Shown piece by piece: positions 1-9,119 of a DNA stretch of 64,000 nucleotides. The stretch is taken from positions 445,149 to 509,148 of the forward strand of contig NZ_JBHSYO010000003.1 of assembly GCF_042662685.1 (NCBI RefSeq), written 5' to 3'. A program made the position numbers and the translations under genes. The notes below the pieces were generated by a model, which was not told the DNA's origin, made no database searches, and worked only from the letters and a program-made list of their open reading frames with translations. The stretch is from Pseudobowmanella zhangzhouensis (lineage in GTDB: Bacteria > Pseudomonadota > Gammaproteobacteria > Enterobacterales > Alteromonadaceae). Within the stretch, counting starts at the first letter, position 1. Every line of letters begins with the position of its first letter.

Positions 1-111
1 AACGGCTACACGCTGGAGCAAGGCAAAAAAGGCTTCCTGTATATCTTAATTTTTTCGCTCACCGTCGGCGGTTTCTACACCCTGCTGATTTGGCTCACCC
101 ATTTACATTAG
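1..111 (+). CDS. C-terminal end of an unidentified membrane protein (truncated by window edge)
   Basis: An open frame enters from the left edge and ends at a TAG stop at 109-111, giving the last 36 residues of a protein. The tail holds one strongly hydrophobic segment (about 20 residues, rich in L, I, F and G) followed by a short end with two His. This is the look of the last transmembrane helix of an inner-membrane protein. Too little is present to assign a family. The start and function lie outside the window. Confidence 0.6.
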   Translation, partial: NGYTLEQGKKGFLYILIFSLTVGGFYTLLIWLTHLH

Positions 112-181
112 TTCACTGGCAAATCTGGCGTTTGTTTCTATAGTTGGTAACCGATTTCACAACTGAGACAAAGGACACGCT

Positions 182-487
182 ATGTTGCATAGACTGCTCC
201 TTGCCAGTTTTGCAGTATTGGCAACATCCACACCGGCAGCTTCTCTACCTGATATCCAGACAGACACGTTGCAGACTTTGTGCATCAGTACCCGCGACCA
301 TCAGGTCCGCTGCATTAAACCTTCCGAACAGGGCGCAAATGCGAGGGTGTATGTTTATCCGCTAGTTACCCGCAATGTGCCCAGTGGCGATGATGTTACC
401 TGCTATCAGCGCGCCAGCCTGACGGTGTGCCGCCCGGCCGCGGAAGTCTCGCCGGTGCTGACGTCTTTGCTTACCCACGACGAATAA
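182..487 (+). CDS. Small secreted cysteine-containing protein of unknown function
   Basis: This 101-residue protein starts at an ATG preceded by AAGGA six bases upstream. Residues 1 to about 20 form a signal peptide (positive start, hydrophobic core, A-A-S before the likely cleavage point). The mature part is about 80 residues and contains four Cys in two pairs (near residues 34/44 and 74/83), suggesting two disulfides in the periplasm. I do not recognise a family. A bidirectional-looking terminator follows directly. An overlapping frame at 144-365 is less likely because it lacks a ribosome site and a signal peptide. Confidence 0.65.
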   Translation: MLHRLLLASFAVLATSTPAASLPDIQTDTLQTLCISTRDHQVRCIKPSEQGANARVYVYPLVTRNVPSGDDVTCYQRASLTVCRPAAEVSPVLTSLLTHDE

Positions 488-488
488 C

Positions 489-517
489 AAAAACGCCAGT
501 CTAAGACTGGCGTTTTT
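489..517 (+). terminator. Rho-independent terminator between convergent genes
   Basis: A perfect 9-bp stem (ACGCCAGTC / GACTGGCGT) with a TAA loop is flanked by A-runs on the left and T-runs on the right. It can therefore end both the small secreted gene (+) and the oadGAB operon (-). Confidence 0.85.
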
Positions 518-557
518 ACTTCAAGATATTGGCAGAGGCCTGCCGGTAACAAAACCG

Positions 558-1688
558 TTAGCCAACCAACGCCAGCAAAATCCCCGCAGCTACCGCTGAC
601 CCCAGCACACCCGCCACGTTTGGCCCCATGGCATGCATTAACAGGAAATTGTGCGGGTTGGACTCAAGGCCTACCTTGTTGGCCACCCTGGCGGCCATGG
701 GCACCGCAGATACGCCTGCAGCGCCAATCAGCGGGTTAATCTTCTTGCTGCTCATGCGGTTCATCAATTTGGCCATTAACACCCCTGCTGCGGTGCCTAT
801 GGCGAATGCTACCGCGCCCAAGGCTAAAATCCCCAGCGTCTCTGCTTTGAGGAATTTATCTGCAGACATCTTAGAGCCCACCGCGAGCCCGAGAAAGATG
901 GTCACCACGTTAATCAGTTCATTCTGTGCGGTCTTGCTCAGACGCTCCACTACGCCGGCTTCACGCATCAGGTTGCCTAAGCAGAACATGCCCACCAGCG
1001 GCGTGGCCGTGGGTAAAAACAGGATGGTCAGCAACAGCACGGCCAACGGAAACAGAATCTTTTCACGCTGGGACACATGACGAAGCTGCGCCATCTCGAT
1101 TTTGCGTTCATCTTCGGTCGTCAGGGCTTTCATAATCGGTGGCTGAATAATCGGCACCAACGCCATATAGGAATAAGCGGCTACCGCAATCGCCCCCAAC
1201 AGTTCTGGCGCTAAGCGAGATGCTAAAAAGATTGCCGTGGGACCATCTGCCCCGCCGATAATCGCAATCGCGGAGGCATCTTTGAGGGTGTACTCCAGCC
1301 CCGGCACCATATTCAGTAAAATCGCACCGATAAGGGTCGCAAAGATCCCAAACTGAGCCGCCGCTCCAAGTAGCAACATGCGCGGATTCGCAATTAACGC
1401 ACCGAAATCGGTTAACGCCCCCACGCCCATAAAGATCAGCAGCGGAAACACGCCGGTTTCGATACCCACGGTATAAATGTAATACAGCAGGCCACCGGGC
1501 TCAGAGAATCCAGCCAGTGGAATATTGGTCAGGATCGCACCAAAGCCGATGGGTAATAACAACAGCGGTTCGAACTTCTTTTTAATTGCCAGAAACAGTA
1601 GCGCGCAGCCCACCAGCATCATGATTGCCTGCCCCGGCGCGAAATTGGCCAGCGCCGTGGAGTGCCACAAGGTAGTAAGTTTTTCCAT
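558..1688 (-). CDS. oadB: Oxaloacetate decarboxylase beta subunit (Na+ pump)
   Basis: This 376-residue polytopic membrane protein belongs to the OadB/MmdB/GcdB family. The beta subunit decarboxylates the carboxybiotin carried by the alpha subunit and couples this to Na+ export across the inner membrane. The signature GGADGPT is at residues 145-151, with the conserved Asp at 149 expected to take part in Na+ and proton handling, and a [10 protein letters not shown] segment lies at 87-96. Length is near that of the shorter marine members. It is the last gene of oadG-oadA-oadB, three bases downstream of oadA. Assignment to oxaloacetate rather than methylmalonyl-CoA rests on the neighbouring OadA. 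Confidence 0.95.
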   Translation of the reverse strand: MEKLTTLWHSTALANFAPGQAIMMLVGCALLFLAIKKKFEPLLLLPIGFGAILTNIPLAGFSEPGGLLYYIYTVGIETGVFPLLIFMGVGALTDFGALIANPRMLLLGAAAQFGIFATLIGAILLNMVPGLEYTLKDASAIAIIGGADGPTAIFLASRLAPELLGAIAVAAYSYMALVPIIQPPIMKALTTEDERKIEMAQLRHVSQREKILFPLAVLLLTILFLPTATPLVGMFCLGNLMREAGVVERLSKTAQNELINVVTIFLGLAVGSKMSADKFLKAETLGILALGAVAFAIGTAAGVLMAKLMNRMSSKKINPLIGAAGVSAVPMAARVANKVGLESNPHNFLLMHAMGPNVAGVLGSAVAAGILLALVG

Positions 1689-1691
1689 CGG

Positions 1692-3473
1692 TTACCCCAG
1701 CGCAATCATGGCTTGACCAGACTGCACCGCCTGACCTTCACTGACTAACACTTGTACGACGCTGCCCGCGGTGGCAGCCCGTACCTCAGTTTCCATTTTC
1801 ATGGCTTCCAGCTTTATCACCACCTGACCGGCTTCAACCTGATCACCCGGGCGCACCAGGACCTGTAAAATATTACCGGCTAAGGGCGAATTTACCGTGC
1901 TGGCCGTTGCCGCAGGTGTAACCACGGGCGCACTCGATGTAGCGGTCTCTGCGCTAATTGCGCCTAACTGACCATCGGCGGCCACCTCTACCCGATACAC
2001 CTTGCCATCGACCCGCACACTATAACTGGCGGCCCCACCCTGCGCAGTCGCAACGCTGGCTGCCGGTGCAGGATTTGCCGCCTCGCTGCCAGGCACAGGT
2101 TCAAACGCAGCCGGATTATCGCGGTTTTGAATAAACTTCAGCCCCACCTGTGGGAACAGTGCATAGGTCAACACGTCATCAACTTTGTCCTGTGCCACAC
2201 GCAACCCGTGTTGCTTAACCAACTCATCAAATTCAGTTGCCAGTTTATCCAGCTCTGGGGCGAGTAGATCTGCCGGGCGGCAGCTGACAGGCTCAGCGCC
2301 GTCTAACACTCTCTGTTGCAGCGCCTGATTAACCGGAGCGGCCGTCGCGCCATATTCGCCACGTAATACCCCGGCGGTTTCTTTACTGATGCTCTTATAA
2401 CGCTCGCCGGACAGAACGTTAATCACGGCCTGAGTCCCGACAATCTGCGACGTAGGCGTAACCAGTGGGATATACCCCAGGTCTTCCCTCACCCTTGGAA
2501 TTTCCAGCAGCACGTCGTCCAGCTTATCCAGCGCATTTTGCTCTTTTAATTGGCTTTCCATATTGGTCAGCATTCCGCCAGGCACCTGCGCGACCAGAAT
2601 GCGGGCATCGACGCCTTTCAGGCTGCCTTCAAACTGAGCGTACTTTTTACGCACCTCGCGAAAATAGGTTGCGATGTCCGCCAGTTTAGCCATATCCAGG
2701 CCGGTATCCCGTGGTGTGCCTTCTACGATGGACACCATGGTTTCCGTGGCGGAATGGCCATAGGTCATGCTCATCGGCGAAATGGCACAGTCGAGCATAT
2801 CGATGCCAGCATCAATCGCTTTTTGGTAAGTTGCCGTGCTAAGGCCGGTGGTCGCGTGACATTGCATCGCAATCGGTACATTGACCGTTTCTTTCAACCG
2901 GGTGATTAACTCTTCGCAATCGTAGGGTTTCAGTAACCCGGCCATATCTTTAATACAAATGGAATGGACGCCCATGTCTTCCAGTTGGCGTGCCATATTC
3001 AGCCACAAATCCAATGAATGCACCGGGCTTACGGTATAGGACAAAGTACCCTGCGCATGGGCACCGACCTTAATCGCCGCCGCGACTGCCGTTTGCAGGT
3101 TACGTACATCATTCATCGCATCGAAAATGCGGAATACATCGATACCATTGGTGTGGGCACGCTCGACAAAGCGCTCGACTACATCATCGGCATAGTGACG
3201 ATAACCCAGCAGATTCTGGCCGCGTAACAACATCTGCTGTGGTGTTTTTGGCATGGCTTTTTTCAGGGCGCGTAACCGCTCCCATGGATCTTCGCCCAGA
3301 TAACGGATGCAGGCATCAAAGGTCGCGCCTCCCCAGGACTCGATAGACCAGTAACCCACGTCGTCCAGCTGCGCCGCGATGGGAAGCATATCGTCAAGGC
3401 GCATACGCGTAGCCAGCAATGACTGATGTGCATCGCGCAATACTAATTCGGTTATTCCCAACGGCTTAGGCAT
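1692..3473 (-). CDS. oadA: Oxaloacetate decarboxylase alpha subunit (biotin-dependent carboxyltransferase)
   Basis: This 593-residue cytoplasmic subunit transfers the carboxyl of oxaloacetate to biotin. The N-terminal HMGL-like TIM barrel begins with the family motif [14 protein letters not shown] conserved carboxylase middle domain follows, then an Ala/Pro-rich linker and a C-terminal biotinyl domain with EAMKMET, where Lys559 is the biotin site. I place the start at the ATG at 3471-3473: it has an AAAGGAT ribosome site and overlaps the oadG stop by 8 bases, which implies coupling. The open frame extends 38 codons further up, inside oadG, but that stretch is not family-like. Confidence 0.95.
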   Translation of the reverse strand: MPKPLGITELVLRDAHQSLLATRMRLDDMLPIAAQLDDVGYWSIESWGGATFDACIRYLGEDPWERLRALKKAMPKTPQQMLLRGQNLLGYRHYADDVVERFVERAHTNGIDVFRIFDAMNDVRNLQTAVAAAIKVGAHAQGTLSYTVSPVHSLDLWLNMARQLEDMGVHSICIKDMAGLLKPYDCEELITRLKETVNVPIAMQCHATTGLSTATYQKAIDAGIDMLDCAISPMSMTYGHSATETMVSIVEGTPRDTGLDMAKLADIATYFREVRKKYAQFEGSLKGVDARILVAQVPGGMLTNMESQLKEQNALDKLDDVLLEIPRVREDLGYIPLVTPTSQIVGTQAVINVLSGERYKSISKETAGVLRGEYGATAAPVNQALQQRVLDGAEPVSCRPADLLAPELDKLATEFDELVKQHGLRVAQDKVDDVLTYALFPQVGLKFIQNRDNPAAFEPVPGSEAANPAPAASVATAQGGAASYSVRVDGKVYRVEVAADGQLGAISAETATSSAPVVTPAATASTVNSPLAGNILQVLVRPGDQVEAGQVVIKLEAMKMETEVRAATAGSVVQVLVSEGQAVQSGQAMIALG

Positions 3474-3720
3474 GATGATTATCCTTTCGATACTGGTGAA
3501 TGGCTGCACCGATGGCAGCAACGGTCTGTGGAGACAGCTGATTAGCTGCGGGTGACAGTGTGTGAACAGTTGGTGCGTCGGCCTCATTCACGGGATTTGC
3601 AAACCTGGCCAGACTATTAGTCGCCACAATTAACAGGCTCAGAAAGGCGAATACCCCCCCCATTCCCACCAGCATCAGTAGCGCCGATTCTTTCAATAAA
3701 TCGACTATCTGTGCATCCAT
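3466..3720 (-). CDS. oadG: Oxaloacetate decarboxylase gamma subunit
   Basis: An 84-residue protein with a single N-terminal transmembrane helix (about residues 14-34) and a soluble, Pro/Ala-rich tail ending in two His (NHHA). That is the layout of OadG, which holds the alpha and beta subunits together and binds Zn2+ through its C-terminal tail. It is the first gene of the oadGAB operon and overlaps oadA by 8 bases. OadG sequences are poorly conserved, so the call rests on size, topology, the His-containing tail and position. Confidence 0.9.
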   Translation of the reverse strand: MDAQIVDLLKESALLMLVGMGGVFAFLSLLIVATNSLARFANPVNEADAPTVHTLSPAANQLSPQTVAAIGAAIHQYRKDNHHA

Positions 3721-3795
3721 AGCTATTCCAAATTAATTAGGGGTGACGAATAATTATCACGTCAAATAGCGAATAACAACGATGAATCACATTAT

Positions 3796-3816
3796 TTATG
3801 CAGATAAAATGCATAA
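3796..3816. promoter_or_regulatory. 21-bp dyad upstream of oadGAB (possible operator)
   Basis: The arms TTATGCA and TGCATAA are perfect 7-bp inverted repeats separated by 7 bases. The dyad lies in the 103-bp gap between the CBS-protein stop and the oadG start, about 75 bp upstream of oadG. The symmetry and length fit a dimeric regulator site, but no regulator can be named. Confidence 0.35.
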
Positions 3817-3823
3817 CAAATCA

Positions 3824-4258
3824 TTAACATTCGGTTTTTTCTAATAACTGCGCGGCCAGCCTGACAAAATCTGATGACGTTACGATCCCAATCAACACAC
3901 CATAATCATCCAGTACCGGCAGGCAACCGTGTCGGTTATCCAGAAAATATCTGGCCACGTCCCTGACGGTATCCGTCGCCTTTATTCGGCTGCATTCCTC
4001 TGCGGGCACCGCCACTTCTTTGATACTGGTCCAACTTTCGCGGCGCTCAAGTGCGTTCGCGCCATATAGGGTCAGCAAACTAATTACCTTACTGACCAAT
4101 GCCTTTTGCGTTACCAAAGACAGTAACTTGCCATTTTCATCTACGACCGGCAAATGACGAACACCCTGTTCTCGGGTCATTTCATGGGCATCTTTTAGCG
4201 TGGCATCCGGGCCAAGGGTGACCAGTTTGGTGGTCATGATCTCGTTGATAGTCAGCAT
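3824..4258 (-). CDS. CBS-domain pair protein
   Basis: A 144-residue protein made of two CBS motifs (about residues 5-60 and 80-140) with no further domain. Such stand-alone Bateman modules bind adenosine nucleotides and act as energy sensors, or regulate a partner protein. I choose the ATG at 4256-4258 because GGAGA lies just upstream; the frame can be extended four codons to a GTG, but that would place the ribosome site inside the gene. It lies upstream of oadGAB on the same strand with a 103-bp gap. No function beyond nucleotide sensing can be given. Confidence 0.85.
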   Translation of the reverse strand: MLTINEIMTTKLVTLGPDATLKDAHEMTREQGVRHLPVVDENGKLLSLVTQKALVSKVISLLTLYGANALERRESWTSIKEVAVPAEECSRIKATDTVRDVARYFLDNRHGCLPVLDDYGVLIGIVTSSDFVRLAAQLLEKTEC

Positions 4259-4526
4259 GTCTTTCTCCACGAATCAGCTTACCTGTGTGAGTTTATGCTA
4301 AATTTTTTATCCCGCCCGGGCATGTATCTGGATCAACAAACCCGTTTAAAAACCATACAAATCAAGTCGTAGTCAGCGGCATTGAATATCCATCAGCTCA
4401 AACTCCTGTGCGCCTTTGCGTGCCTTCAGGTCACGGGAGAAATGTAACAAGGTTTGCCAAACGCAGATTTTCAGCTTTTTGACTTGCTACACTGGCGAAC
4501 AATGCAAACACACTCAAGAGAATAAT

Positions 4527-6551
4527 ATGCGCTTCAAATACTCCCTTTTGGCCGCTGCACTGCTGCTAAGTGGCACATCAGCAATTGCCGAGCCTGCGGT
4601 TCAGTCCGGCGTAGATTTACAGGCACTGGATCGTCAGACTCGTCCCCAGGATGACTTTTATCAATTTGCCAATGGGGGCTGGCTCGATAACACCCCAATC
4701 CCGGATATCTACTCGGGTTACACGATTTATCACCAGGTGTATGAAGACGCTGAGGTTGCACTTAAGGCAATCATCGAGCAGGCCGCACAAAATAAACAGC
4801 AAGCTGGCAGCGAAGCACAGAAAGTCGGCGATTTGTATAACAGTTGGATGGATGCAGAGGCCATCAATAAGTTAGGCGTCAGCCCATTACTGCCAGCCAT
4901 TGCGCAGATTGATGCCATCAGTACGCAGGAACAGTTACAGGCCATGTTGGCAAAATTGTCCCGCGCCGGGGTGGATTTACCGTTTGCATTTTATATTCAG
5001 CCTGACCTGAAAAACTCCGCCGAGTATGCAGTGTATTTTTCACAAAACGGGCTGACTTTGCCGGATCGTGATTACTACCTGCAAACCGATAATGAAAAGT
5101 TTGCCAAAGCGCGTGAGGGGCTGCCCGGCTACATTAAACAGATGCTGAGCTTCGTGGATCACACCGCAACGGCAGTGCGCGCGCAGGCCATCATAGATTT
5201 TGAAACCCAGATCGCACAACAGCAGTGGAGCCGGGTTGATAACCGCGACGATGAAAAAACCTACAACCCTTATCCTGTTGCCGAGCTCAGTAAGCTGGGC
5301 ACACATCTGCAATGGCAGCCGATGCTTTCCACATTAGGTTTGGACAAAGCTGAGAAGGTCATTATCAGCCAACCTGACTATTTTATGGCGATGGATAAAA
5401 TGTTGCAGTCCGTCGACTTATCCGTTTGGAAAGACTACCTGAAATACAATCTGATTCGCGCGCACGCCACCGACTTAGGTGACGACGTAGATGAAGTGCA
5501 TTTTCAGTTTATGGCGAAAACCCTATCTGGTCAGGAGAAACAGCGTCCACGCTGGAAGCGTGGGATCAGTCTGGTGAATGGATCACTGGGTGAAGCCGTC
5601 GGTCGCCTGTATGTCGAGCAACATTTTCCTGCAAAAGCCAAGAGCAAGATGCAGGAATTGGTCAACAACGTACTAACGGTACTGGACGAAGGCATCGACA
5701 AGCTGGAATGGATGTCAGATGAAACCAAAATCAAAGCGAAACAGAAAGCAGCTAACTTCACCACCAAAATCGGTTATCCCGATAAATGGCGCGATTACAG
5801 CAAATTAAACATTGTCGAAGGTGACCATTTCGGCAACGCGCAGCGGGTACATGATTACAATTATCAGCGCCAAGTCGATAAGCTGGGCCAGCCGATCGAC
5901 CGCACCGAATGGTTTATGACGCCACAAACTGTGAATGCTTACTATGATCCTACCCAAAACGAGATCGTGTTTCCGGCAGCGCGTCTGCAACCGCCATTTT
6001 TCCAGTTAAGTGCTGATGATGCGATCAATTATGGCGCGATCGGTGGCGTCATCGGCCACGAAATCAGCCATGGCTTCGATGACAGCGGCAGTAAATATGA
6101 TGGCGATGGCAATCTGAAAAACTGGTGGAGCGAGTCCGATCGCAAGGCGTTTGAACAACGCACGACCATGCTGGTTGAACAATATAACCAGTTTTCCCCT
6201 ATCGAAGGGATGACGGTCAATGGAGAACTGACACTGGGTGAGAACATCGGCGATTTATCTGGCGTGGCCATGGCCTATAAAGCCTATATCCGAAGTCTCA
6301 ATGGTAAGCCTGCGCCTGTAATTGACGGTTTCACCGGCCCACAACGATTCTTTATCGGTTATGCCATGTCGCGCAAAGGTAAATACAAGGAAGAAACCAC
6401 GATTAGCCGCTTGGCCAGCGATCCGCACTCTCCGTTAAAGTATCGTGTTAACGGCGTTTATCCGAATATTGATGCCTTCTATCAGGCGTTTGATGTTAAA
6501 CCAGGTGATGCCATGTATTTACCCCCCGAGCAACGGGTAAAAATCTGGTAA
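4527..6551 (+). CDS. M13 family zinc metallopeptidase (neprilysin/PepO-like), secreted
   Basis: A 674-residue protein with a clear signal peptide (residues 1-19, ending A-I-A) that should send it to the periplasm. The M13 zinc site is complete: HEISH at residues 511-515 (His511, Glu512, His515) and the downstream ENIGD, where Glu572 is the third ligand and Asp576 the supporting acid. The substrate-binding NAYYDP motif precedes it. The usual C-terminal CxxW is RVKIW here, so the Cys is absent. The start is at 4527 after CAAGAG; the frame runs 37 codons further up but without secretion features. The family cleaves short peptides. Confidence 0.93.
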   Translation: MRFKYSLLAAALLLSGTSAIAEPAVQSGVDLQALDRQTRPQDDFYQFANGGWLDNTPIPDIYSGYTIYHQVYEDAEVALKAIIEQAAQNKQQAGSEAQKVGDLYNSWMDAEAINKLGVSPLLPAIAQIDAISTQEQLQAMLAKLSRAGVDLPFAFYIQPDLKNSAEYAVYFSQNGLTLPDRDYYLQTDNEKFAKAREGLPGYIKQMLSFVDHTATAVRAQAIIDFETQIAQQQWSRVDNRDDEKTYNPYPVAELSKLGTHLQWQPMLSTLGLDKAEKVIISQPDYFMAMDKMLQSVDLSVWKDYLKYNLIRAHATDLGDDVDEVHFQFMAKTLSGQEKQRPRWKRGISLVNGSLGEAVGRLYVEQHFPAKAKSKMQELVNNVLTVLDEGIDKLEWMSDETKIKAKQKAANFTTKIGYPDKWRDYSKLNIVEGDHFGNAQRVHDYNYQRQVDKLGQPIDRTEWFMTPQTVNAYYDPTQNEIVFPAARLQPPFFQLSADDAINYGAIGGVIGHEISHGFDDSGSKYDGDGNLKNWWSESDRKAFEQRTTMLVEQYNQFSPIEGMTVNGELTLGENIGDLSGVAMAYKAYIRSLNGKPAPVIDGFTGPQRFFIGYAMSRKGKYKEETTISRLASDPHSPLKYRVNGVYPNIDAFYQAFDVKPGDAMYLPPEQRVKIW

Positions 6552-6561
6552 GCAATGAATC

Positions 6562-6590
6562 CAAAGGCGAACATCCGTTCGCCTTTTTTA
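6562..6590 (+). terminator. Rho-independent terminator after the M13 peptidase
   Basis: The stem AGGCGAAC / GTTCGCCT with a short ATCC loop is followed by a run of T. It sits 11 bases after the peptidase stop and also faces the end of the convergent permease gene. Confidence 0.85.
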
Positions 6591-6614
6591 TCGCTATGCA
6601 ATCTCAGTGCACGG

Positions 6615-7370
6615 TCAGCCAATCAACAGCATTTTGGTAACCAGCGTTAATGAAACCAGCACCAACGCAGGTTTCACAATCTTACTCCCTTTGAGGTATA
6701 CCAGTTCAGAGCCATAGCGTGCCCCAACCCACTGCCCGCATGCCATGCCTAGCCCGATAGACCACACCACCTGACCACCAAGGATAAATGCCCCCAATGC
6801 AGCCGCATTGGACACCAATAAAAACAACTTGGCATACGCCGTGGCTTTCGCAGTGTGAAAACCCAGCAGGGCAATTAAACTAATCGCGAAAAATGAACCA
6901 GACGCCGGCCCAAAGAAACCATCATAAAATGCCAACAGCGGTACGATAATCAGCCCGTATAGCCCGAGACTAATGCGTTGCTGAGTATCCATGTCTGTTA
7001 AACGTGGTGAAAACAACACATACAATGCGACACCGGCGATTAACCACGGAACGATAGACTGTAAATGCTGGCTCGGTATCTGTTGGATGAGATAAGCACC
7101 GAACGCCGATGCCATAAAACATAACAGCAACGGTAGCTTGACGCCTGACAGTTGAATGAGCCCATGCCGGGTAAAGAATCGTACCGCTGAAATCTTGCCG
7201 AAGATTGCCTGTAGCTTGTTTGTTGCTAACGCTTGCGCCGGGGTTAATCCCGCCATTATCAGCACAGGTATCGAGATTAACCCGCCGCCCCCGCCAATAG
7301 AGTCAATAAAACCCGCCACGACAGCTAACAGGGACAAATACAGGACGAGTTGTGGAGTGACTTCTAACAC
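6615..7370 (-). CDS. TSUP/TauE-SafE family membrane permease (YfcA-like)
   Basis: A 251-residue inner-membrane protein with about eight hydrophobic segments and the family hallmark GFIDSIGGGGGLISIP near the N terminus, followed by ALATNKLQ. TSUP proteins export sulfite, organosulfonates or related anions; the substrate here is unknown. I set the start at the GTG at 7368-7370, which reads V/M-LEVTPQL, because homologues typically begin about 17 residues before the glycine motif. There is no clear ribosome site. The open frame runs on upstream into the tandem repeats, but that part is repeat sequence and not part of the protein. Confidence 0.85.
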   Translation of the reverse strand: MLEVTPQLVLYLSLLAVVAGFIDSIGGGGGLISIPVLIMAGLTPAQALATNKLQAIFGKISAVRFFTRHGLIQLSGVKLPLLLCFMASAFGAYLIQQIPSQHLQSIVPWLIAGVALYVLFSPRLTDMDTQQRISLGLYGLIIVPLLAFYDGFFGPASGSFFAISLIALLGFHTAKATAYAKLFLLVSNAAALGAFILGGQVVWSIGLGMACGQWVGARYGSELVYLKGSKIVKPALVLVSLTLVTKMLLIG

Positions 7371-7442
7371 AAATTTACATGCGGATAATGGAATACCGGC
7401 CGAATTGTAAGGTGTTCCAGAGGGTACGGGAACCCTAACCCC

Positions 7443-8168
7443 ATAAACAAAAAGCCCCGCACAAGTGCAATGGACCAGTCCAATCGGGCAATAAGGTTTA
7501 CGCAGCAGGACTATGAGGTGCTTTCCATGCACCTCACCCATTCGGGCCATCGTCGCTACGCGACAATGTTCCAAAACGTTCCTGACGTTTTGGGCGAACC
7601 TGAGGAGGTTCTCACCCCTAAACGCATAAACAAAAAGCCCCGCACAAGTGCAATGGACCAGTCCAATCGGGCAATAAGGTTTACGCAGCAGGATTATGAG
7701 GTGCTTTCCATGCACCTCCCCCATTCGGGCCATCGTCGCTACGCGACAATGTTCCAAAACGTTCCTGATTTGTACTCGGGCTTTCCTGCCCTCGCCCTTC
7801 GGGCCGCACTGAAGTGCGTTCAAATTCGCTCCCGGCGAATTTGTCGAACCTGAGGAAGTTCTCACCCCTAAACGCATAAACAAAAAGCCCCGTACAAGTG
7901 CAGTGGACTAGTGCAATTGGGCGATGAGGTTTACGCAGCAGGATTATGAGGTGCTTTCCATGCACCTCACCCATTCGGGCCATCGTCGCTACGCGACAAT
8001 GTTCCAAAACGTTCCTGATTTGTACTCGGGCTTTCCTGCCCTCGCCCTTCGGGCCGCACTGAAGTGCGTTCAAATTCGCTCCCGGCGAATTTGTCGAACC
8101 AGAGGAGGTTCTCACCCCTAAACGCATAAACAAAAAGCCCCGCACAAGTGCAGGGCTTTTTGTTTATA
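7443..8168 (-). repeat. Tandem array of about 250-bp hairpin-rich repeats downstream of tRNA-Arg
   Basis: Three near-identical units lie head to tail: 7443-7625 (183 bp, lacking about 67 bp of the unit), 7626-7875 (250 bp) and 7876-8125 (250 bp). A 43-bp partial copy at 8126-8168 forms the terminator of the adjacent tRNA-Arg. Each unit is a chain of short stem-loops (for example GAGGTGC/GCACCTC, GTCGC/GCGAC, CGCAC/GTGCG, AAATTCGC/GCGAATTT). The units differ by a few substitutions. Frames run through the array on both strands, but they follow the repeat rather than any protein family. The array separates the TSUP gene from the tRNA genes and probably contains its promoter. Confidence 0.9.
8126..8167 (-). 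terminator. Strong terminator of the distal tRNA-Arg gene
   Basis: A 15-bp perfect stem (ATAAACAAAAAGCCC and its complement) is topped by a loop that itself can pair GCAC/GTGC. On the minus strand it lies directly after the CCA end of tRNA-Arg. The same right-hand sequence recurs in each tandem repeat, but the matching left arm is missing there. Confidence 0.85.
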
Positions 8169-8245
8169 TGGCGCGTGTGGAAGGATTCGAACCTCCGACC
8201 GCCTGGTTCGTAGCCAGGTACTCTATCCAGCTGAGCTACACACGC
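8169..8245 (-). tRNA. tRNA-Arg (anticodon ACG), copy 1
   Basis: A 77-nt cloverleaf: acceptor stem GCGTGTG/CACACGC, D-arm with GCTCAGCTGGATAGAGT, anticodon stem CCTGG/CCAGG with loop CTACGAA (anticodon ACG), T-loop TTCGAAT, discriminator G and an encoded CCA. The A at the wobble position is normally edited to inosine by TadA. It is identical to the second copy 71 bp upstream. Confidence 0.97.
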
Positions 8246-8274
8246 GTTGTTCGGTTTGCGGCAATGCCGTCTTG

Positions 8275-8302
8275 AAAAATAAGGCTCACTATTGTGAGCC
8301 TT
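8275..8302 (-). terminator. Terminator-like hairpin between the two tRNA-Arg genes
   Basis: A 9-bp perfect stem (AAGGCTCAC / GTGAGCCTT) with a 4-base loop is followed on the minus strand by ATTTTT. It lies 14 bases after the CCA end of the upstream tRNA-Arg copy. It may end that transcript or serve as a processing signal in a joint precursor. Confidence 0.7.
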
Positions 8303-8316
8303 ATCCTTGGAATAAA

Positions 8317-8393
8317 TGGCGCGTGTGGAAGGATTCGAACCTCCGACCGCCTGGTTCGTAGCCAGGTACTCTATCCAGCTGAGCTACACACGC
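8317..8393 (-). tRNA. tRNA-Arg (anticodon ACG), copy 2
   Basis: Same 77-nt sequence and fold as the copy at 8169-8245, with anticodon ACG and an encoded CCA. It is preceded on its 5' side by a small TTGTGAG/CTCACAA hairpin at 8408-8427. The perfect identity shows a recent duplication or gene conversion. Confidence 0.97.
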
Positions 8394-8508
8394 GTTGTCC
8401 GTTAACTTTGTGAGTTACCCCTCACAAGGGCGGCGAATTCTAAAGTAGCTGCATGTTAATTACAAGCCATTTTTCACCGATTTTCAAACTCGCCATCCAC
8501 AAAATGAA

Positions 8509-8598
8509 TGGCGGAGAGAGAGGGATTCGAACCCTCGATAGGGGTTAACCTATACGCCCTTAGCAGGGGCGCGCCTTCAGCCACTCGGCCATCTCTCC
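8509..8598 (-). tRNA. tRNA-Ser (anticodon GCU)
   Basis: A 90-nt class II tRNA with acceptor stem GGAGAGA/TCTCTCC, D-arm GCCGAGTGGCTGAAGGC, anticodon loop CTGCTAA (anticodon GCT), a long variable arm, T-loop TTCGAAT, discriminator G and an encoded CCA. The order csrA, tRNA-Ser(GCU), tRNA-Arg(ACG) is a common gammaproteobacterial arrangement. Confidence 0.97.
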
Positions 8599-8724
8599 GT
8601 AAGTGAGGGCGAAGTTTAATGATCAGGGTTTTAAAGTCAAACCTTTTTTAGCAGCAGCGGTTTGATTGCCGGGTTTTTGTCCAATCCGCAGTATTTAATG
8701 GCTGTAAGGCTAAATTTCAGACAT

Positions 8725-8752
8725 AAAAAAAGCTGGTTCCCCAGCTTTTTTT
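8725..8752 (-). terminator. Terminator of csrA
   Basis: The stem AGCTGG/CCAGCT with a TTCC loop is flanked by A7 on the left and T6-7 on the right. It lies two bases beyond the csrA stop and works in either direction. Confidence 0.85.
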
Positions 8753-8754
8753 AC

Positions 8755-8958
8755 TCAATCGTGATTGCCGTTGTGGCCATCACCATGAGTACCTTTTTCC
8801 GCTTGTATACGCATGTAAATCTCTTCACGATGCACGGAGACTTCTTTCGGTGCGTTTACACCAATGCGCACCTGATTCCCTTTAACGCCCAGTACAGTGA
8901 CGGTCACATCATCACCTACCATCAGGGTTTCACCTACACGACGGGTCAAAATCAGCAT
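8755..8958 (-). CDS. csrA: Carbon storage regulator CsrA (RsmA)
   Basis: A 67-residue RNA-binding protein that binds GGA motifs in mRNA leaders to control translation and decay. It begins with the canonical [18 protein letters not shown], and [24 protein letters not shown] carries the RNA-contact residues (Leu/Arg of the first strand, VHREEIY of the last). The first 55 residues are nearly invariant in the family; the remaining tail is His/Gly/Asn-rich (four His). A good AGGAG site precedes the ATG. It is transcribed away from alaS with 161 bp between, and lysC, often found between them in relatives, is absent. Confidence 0.97.
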   Translation of the reverse strand: MLILTRRVGETLMVGDDVTVTVLGVKGNQVRIGVNAPKEVSVHREEIYMRIQAEKGTHGDGHNGNHD

Positions 8959-9119
8959 TCTCTTGCTCCTGTTTCCGTTATTCCGAGTTGTGATCCATCT
9001 AAAAAGTAGCGCAAAATCAATGATTCAGCATTATTTTGCGCCGCCGACCACTCCCTGTTTCTGTTGTCACTGCAAAAACCGGTCGGAAATAGAACCCTAG
9101 GGCCTAAAAAACGCGCGGA

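Noticed and set aside
3474..3587. N-terminal extension of OadA
   Set aside because: It lies inside oadG, lacks family similarity, and an internal ATG with a good ribosome site gives the normal N terminus.
7470..8145. Open frames on both strands through the tandem repeats (up to 154 residues)
   Set aside because: They repeat exactly with the DNA unit, have no ribosome sites and match no protein family; the DNA is better explained as structured repeat sequence.
7443..8168. Possible CRISPR array
   Set aside because: The units are 250 bp with no short repeat/unique spacer pattern and no cas genes are near.
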